Assembly: GCA_023227945.1 (NCBI GenBank)
Contig: JALOCC010000021.1
Span: forward strand, 1 to 30,913
Origin: Candidatus Omnitrophota bacterium
GTDB taxonomy: Bacteria > Omnitrophota > Gorgyraeia > Duberdicusellales > 4484-171
Reading direction: 5' to 3'
Length of the DNA stretch: 30,913 nt
How positions within the stretch are numbered: the first letter of the stretch is position 1; each line of letters opens with the position of its first letter. This document shows, in pieces, positions 29,238 through 30,913 of the stretch. A program made the position numbers and the translations under genes. The notes beneath the pieces were generated by a model. That model had not been told where the DNA came from. It worked only from the letters and a program-made list of their open reading frames with translations, and made no database searches.

Positions 29238-30913
29238 TTATTCGTAGCGCAAAGCCTCAATCGGGTCAAGGCGGGAAGCTTGCCGGGCAGGCCAAAGACC
29301 GAACACCACCCCTACTATCAAAGAAAAAACTGTGGCGAGAATTACTGAAGATACGGAAACTTTTACCGACCAACCTGAAACCAAACCTATCAATGCAGAT
29401 ACGCCGCCGCCAAGCATAACACCAGCCAAGCCTCCGATAAATGACATCAATATAGCTTCAATAAGGAATTGCGTCATAATATCTTTATTATTAGCCCCTA
29501 TTGCCTTACGCAGCCCTATCTCACGCGTTCGTTCAGTTACCGATACAAGCATAATATTCATAATACCTATTCCGCCAACCAAAAGAGAAATGGCGGCAAT
29601 TGCACCAAGCAAAAGAGACATTGTCTGCGTGGTAGATTCAAGAGTTTTCTTAATGTCGGACATATTACGAATCTGAAAAGAATCCTGCTGGTCTTCGGTA
29701 ATCAAACGGTGCTGTTTTATAATAAGCTTACGAATCTTTTCTTCGGCAATATCAATTGTATCCGGGCTGGATGCTTCCACATAAAAAGAATCAATATATT
29801 GCTTGCCAAATATCCTATACATTGCTGTAGTTATAGGAATAATAACGGTATCGTCCTGATCTTGGGGGCCGGCAGAACCTTTTTCAGGTAAAATGCCTAT
29901 AACTTTAAAATTAATCAAATTTATTTTTATGGTTTCACCGATAGGATCAGACGTCCCAAAAAGCTCTTTTACCACGGTAGTACCAAGAAGAGCTACTTTA
30001 TTTCTCATTTTCACTTCTTCTTCGGTAAAAAATCTTCCGACGGTAGGTTCAGCTGAACGCAGTTGCGAGTAACTCACCCCTACACCTTCTACCTGCGTGT
30101 TCCAGTTATTATTTGCATAAACCAGCTGCGCCCTGTTTCTTACCGAAGGGCTAACGCCTTTTATGCAATCTTTGAGCTTTTCAATTGCCTCAAGGTCCTG
30201 AAAAGTAAAACGCGTGGTTGTCCCGGATTCCAAACTCACTCCTCCCGACCTATGTGCGCCTGCTCTAATAATAAGAAGATTTGAACCTAACGAAGCCAGT
30301 TGCCGCTCGATTGATTCTTGCGCGCCCTGGCCGATTGCAAGCATCGCGATCACCGCAGCGACACCGATAAGTATGCCGAGTATTGATAAAAATGCGCGCA
30401 TTTTATGTCCTAGCATAGCGGAAACCGCTTGCCTGAGATAATCAAAAAATTCTATACCTTCTTTTACCGCACTATTTGACTTCTCCAGAATACCTTTAAT
30501 CAAATTTTCTGATTTAAGAGGCACCGCTCCCGAATTTATTGTTTCACCGGAAACGGGCCTATCGGAAATAACCCGTCCATCGCGCATCGTAATGATTCTT
30601 TTAGCGTAAGCAGCGATTTCATTTTCGTGGGTTACAACAATTATAGTTTTACCTTTTTCATTAAGCTTTTTTAAAATGGCGATTATTTCTTCTTTGCTTT
30701 TTGAATCAAGATTTCCGGTAGGTTCATCGGCAAAAATTATCGGCGGATCATTGACCAGACTTCTGGCTATAGCCACTCTCTGTTGCTGTCCGCCGGACAT
30801 CTCGTTGGGCTTGTGCAACATTCTATCTTTTAAACCGACTTCTTCTATTTCTTTCATGGCCCTGTCTTTTAAATGCCTTTTACCGGCATAGATTAACGGT
30901 AGTTCGGCATTTT
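29238..30913 (-). CDS. macB: MacB-type ABC exporter, ATPase fused to permease, N-terminus outside the window
   Basis: The reading frame stays open to the right edge. The residues before the internal Met at 30857 (ELPLIYAGKRHLKDRA) match the ATPase of MacB/LolD, so that Met is not the start and Walker A lies outside. Visible ATPase parts are MSGGQQQRVAIARSLVNDPP, IIFADEPTGNLDSKSKE and IIVVTHENEIA. A linker leads to the permease: helix FLSILGILIGVAAVIAMLAI, a large periplasmic domain of about 210 residues, and three C-terminal helices starting at LLGAIAAISLLVGGIGIMNI, with the loop RTREIGLRKAIGANNKDI and the end WPARQASRLDPIEALRYE. Fusion order and topology are those of MacB, which exports peptides, lipopeptides or macrolides with an adaptor protein. 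Confidence 0.93.
   Translation of the reverse strand, partial: NAELPLIYAGKRHLKDRAMKEIEEVGLKDRMLHKPNEMSGGQQQRVAIARSLVNDPPIIFADEPTGNLDSKSKEEIIAILKKLNEKGKTIIVVTHENEIAAYAKRIITMRDGRVISDRPVSGETINSGAVPLKSENLIKGILEKSNSAVKEGIEFFDYLRQAVSAMLGHKMRAFLSILGILIGVAAVIAMLAIGQGAQESIERQLASLGSNLLIIRAGAHRSGGVSLESGTTTRFTFQDLEAIEKLKDCIKGVSPSVRNRAQLVYANNNWNTQVEGVGVSYSQLRSAEPTVGRFFTEEEVKMRNKVALLGTTVVKELFGTSDPIGETIKINLINFKVIGILPEKGSAGPQDQDDTVIIPITTAMYRIFGKQYIDSFYVEASSPDTIDIAEEKIRKLIIKQHRLITEDQQDSFQIRNMSDIKKTLESTTQTMSLLLGAIAAISLLVGGIGIMNIMLVSVTERTREIGLRKAIGANNKDIMTQFLIEAILMSFIGGLAGVMLGGGVSALIGLVSGWSVKVSVSSVILATVFSLIVGVVFGLWPARQASRLDPIEALRYE

Noticed and set aside
30676..30891. Plus-strand open frames within macB and other genes
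   Set aside because: They are antisense shadows of well-supported minus-strand genes, with no family resemblance.

Overview
The window is an AT-rich bacterial segment with every supported gene on the minus strand. It reads as a Gram-negative, probably uncultivated lineage: it has a TonB-dependent outer-membrane receptor, an MCE/Mla-type lipid transport operon, a PqiC-like lipoprotein and a MacB-type exporter. Gene content and the many palindromic intergenic repeats fit a Candidatus Omnitrophota-like or related genome. That taxon is an inference from general resemblance, not something the sequence proves.

Region by region, from low to high coordinates (genes read right to left). 1-4.2 kb: a truncated methyltransferase, a secreted protein with three copies of one domain, an ArnT/PMT-like membrane glycosyltransferase and an iron-sulfur flavoprotein. 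The first two genes share a 140-bp leader repeated at an ungapped offset of exactly 1300 bp. 4.2-9 kb: GIY-YIG protein, RlmK-like rRNA methyltransferase, YhiN-type flavoprotein, an unusual methyltransferase and an MFS transporter. 9.2-13.2 kb: a five-gene MCE lipid-transport operon (STAS-MlaE permease, MlaF ATPase, MlaD, PqiC-like lipoprotein, small secreted protein) behind a good sigma-70-type promoter. 13.2-14.5 kb: YgjP-type metallopeptidase and SIMPL-domain protein.

14.5-24.2 kb is the centrepiece: one cobalamin-regulated unit. A consensus promoter (TTGACA, 16 nt, TATAAT), a cobalamin riboswitch and a riboswitch terminator precede btuF-btuC-btuD-cobC-cobU-cobT-cobS-(Dph6-like PP-loop ATPase)-btuB, and a clear intrinsic terminator follows btuB. 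Together these genes would import corrinoids across both membranes and assemble the lower nucleotide loop. The CobA/BtuR, CbiB and CobD steps are not in the window.

24.3-30.9 kb: a zinc-ribbon protein, UppP, then a tightly overlapping group (zinc metallopeptidase, D-Ala-D-Ala-ligase-like ATP-grasp enzyme, two-helix membrane protein, DUF493 protein, second iron-sulfur flavoprotein), and a MacB-type ATPase-permease cut by the right edge.

The most unusual material is non-coding. Most of the larger gaps in or beside the cobalamin unit carry an imperfect palindrome, usually 60-200 bp, built from short tandem words that differ from locus to locus. There are also tandem pairs of perfect hairpins (before mlaD and between cobT and cobS), a 120-bp element with 26-bp terminal inverted repeats upstream of btuB, and a CCTGCC/GGCAG palindrome present three times.
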